Position numbers and translations under genes: made by a program
The notes under the pieces: model-generated
What the model saw: only the letters and a program-made list of their open reading frames with translations
What the model was told of the DNA's origin: nothing
Database searches by the model: none
Shown: piece after piece, positions 5,961 to 6,230 of the stretch
Layout of the letters: the number at the start of each line of letters is the position of its first letter
How positions within the stretch are numbered: position 1 is the first letter of the stretch
From: Haemophilus parainfluenzae
GTDB taxonomy: Bacteria > Pseudomonadota > Gammaproteobacteria > Enterobacterales > Pasteurellaceae
DNA length: 6,230 nucleotides
Reading direction: 5' to 3'
Assembly: GCA_018381425.1 (NCBI GenBank)
Contig: JAGZRY010000100.1
Location: forward strand, 1 to 6,230

Positions 5961-6230
5961 GATACCAGAAAACCAATTTGCGTGGTATTAACAGGAGCAG
6001 GAATTAGTGCCGAAAGTGGTATTCCTACTTTTAGAGCGGAAGATGGCTTGTGGGCTGGGCATAAAGTGGAAGAAGTTTGTACGCCTGAAGCCTTGCAAAA
6101 GAACCGCGCGAAAGTGCTCGATTTCTATAACCAACGCCGTAAAAATGCGGCAGCAGCTAAGCCCAATGCAGCGCATCTCGCCTTAGTTGAACTAGAAAAA
6201 GCCTATGATGTGAGAATCATCACGCAAAAT
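5958..6230 (+). CDS. cobB: NAD-dependent protein deacylase, sirtuin CobB type (partial, 3' end missing)
   Basis: The first 91 codons of a sirtuin are present, and the frame is open to the window edge. Sirtuins use NAD+ to remove acyl groups from protein lysines, producing nicotinamide and O-acyl-ADP-ribose. The NAD-binding signature VLTGAGISAESGIPTFR (residues 10-26) is intact, followed by the EDGLWAG loop. FYNQRR (56-61) carries the Tyr-x-x-Arg pair (Tyr57, Arg60) that marks class III, SIRT5/CobB-like enzymes able to act on succinyl or malonyl lysine. KPNAAHLAL (68-76) also matches CobB. The window ends within ITQN, just before the Asp and catalytic His region, so the zinc cysteines cannot be checked. 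The start lacks the N-terminal extension seen in the long E. coli CobB form. The base composition is like the chromosome backbone rather than the upstream nuclease gene. Confidence 0.92.
   Translation, partial: MDTRKPICVVLTGAGISAESGIPTFRAEDGLWAGHKVEEVCTPEALQKNRAKVLDFYNQRRKNAAAAKPNAAHLALVELEKAYDVRIITQN

Noticed and set aside
5988..6176. 62-codon minus-strand open frame opposite the sirtuin gene
   Set aside because: It is antisense to the NAD-binding signature of cobB; the + strand frame is clearly the real gene.
5958..6230. SIR2-type anti-phage effector (Thoeris/DSR-like)
   Set aside because: The visible sequence matches the housekeeping CobB class III deacylase, including the Tyr-x-x-Arg pair, rather than the divergent NADase SIR2 domains of defence proteins.

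Overview
The window looks like a piece of a Pasteurellaceae chromosome, probably Haemophilus or a close relative such as Aggregatibacter. Two exact copies of the 9-base Haemophilus-type DNA uptake sequence AAGTGCGGT lie inside and just after artM. The ArtP and ArtI proteins also resemble what I recall of the H. influenzae proteins without seeming identical. Species cannot be fixed from the sequence alone. All genes recognised lie on the + strand.

Bases 1-2915 hold a complete arginine ABC transporter operon, artP-artI-artQ-artM: ATPase, periplasmic binding protein and two permeases. The genes are 11, 3 and -1 bases apart, and a clear intrinsic terminator at 2883-2915 closes the unit. ArtI captures arginine in the periplasm, ArtQ and ArtM form the membrane channel, and ArtP supplies the energy.

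Bases 2944-5937 hold three genes that look accessory. They are a three-domain WYL-type transcriptional regulator, a HAD-fold protein with a 5'-deoxyribonucleotidase-like N-terminal half and an unrecognised C-terminal half, and a strikingly AT-rich gene for a PD-(D/E)XK nuclease-like protein. They are separated by about 56-58 base gaps, each with its own good ribosome binding site. A WYL regulator next to nucleotide- and DNA-acting enzymes is reminiscent of small phage-defence islets, but nothing in the window proves that role.

Bases 5958-6230 are the first 91 codons of a CobB-type, NAD-dependent protein deacylase (sirtuin) that runs off the right edge. It begins 20 bases after the nuclease gene and returns to higher GC. 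No tRNA, rRNA, CRISPR array, insertion sequence or attachment site was found. No gene-free stretch exceeds about 85 bases.
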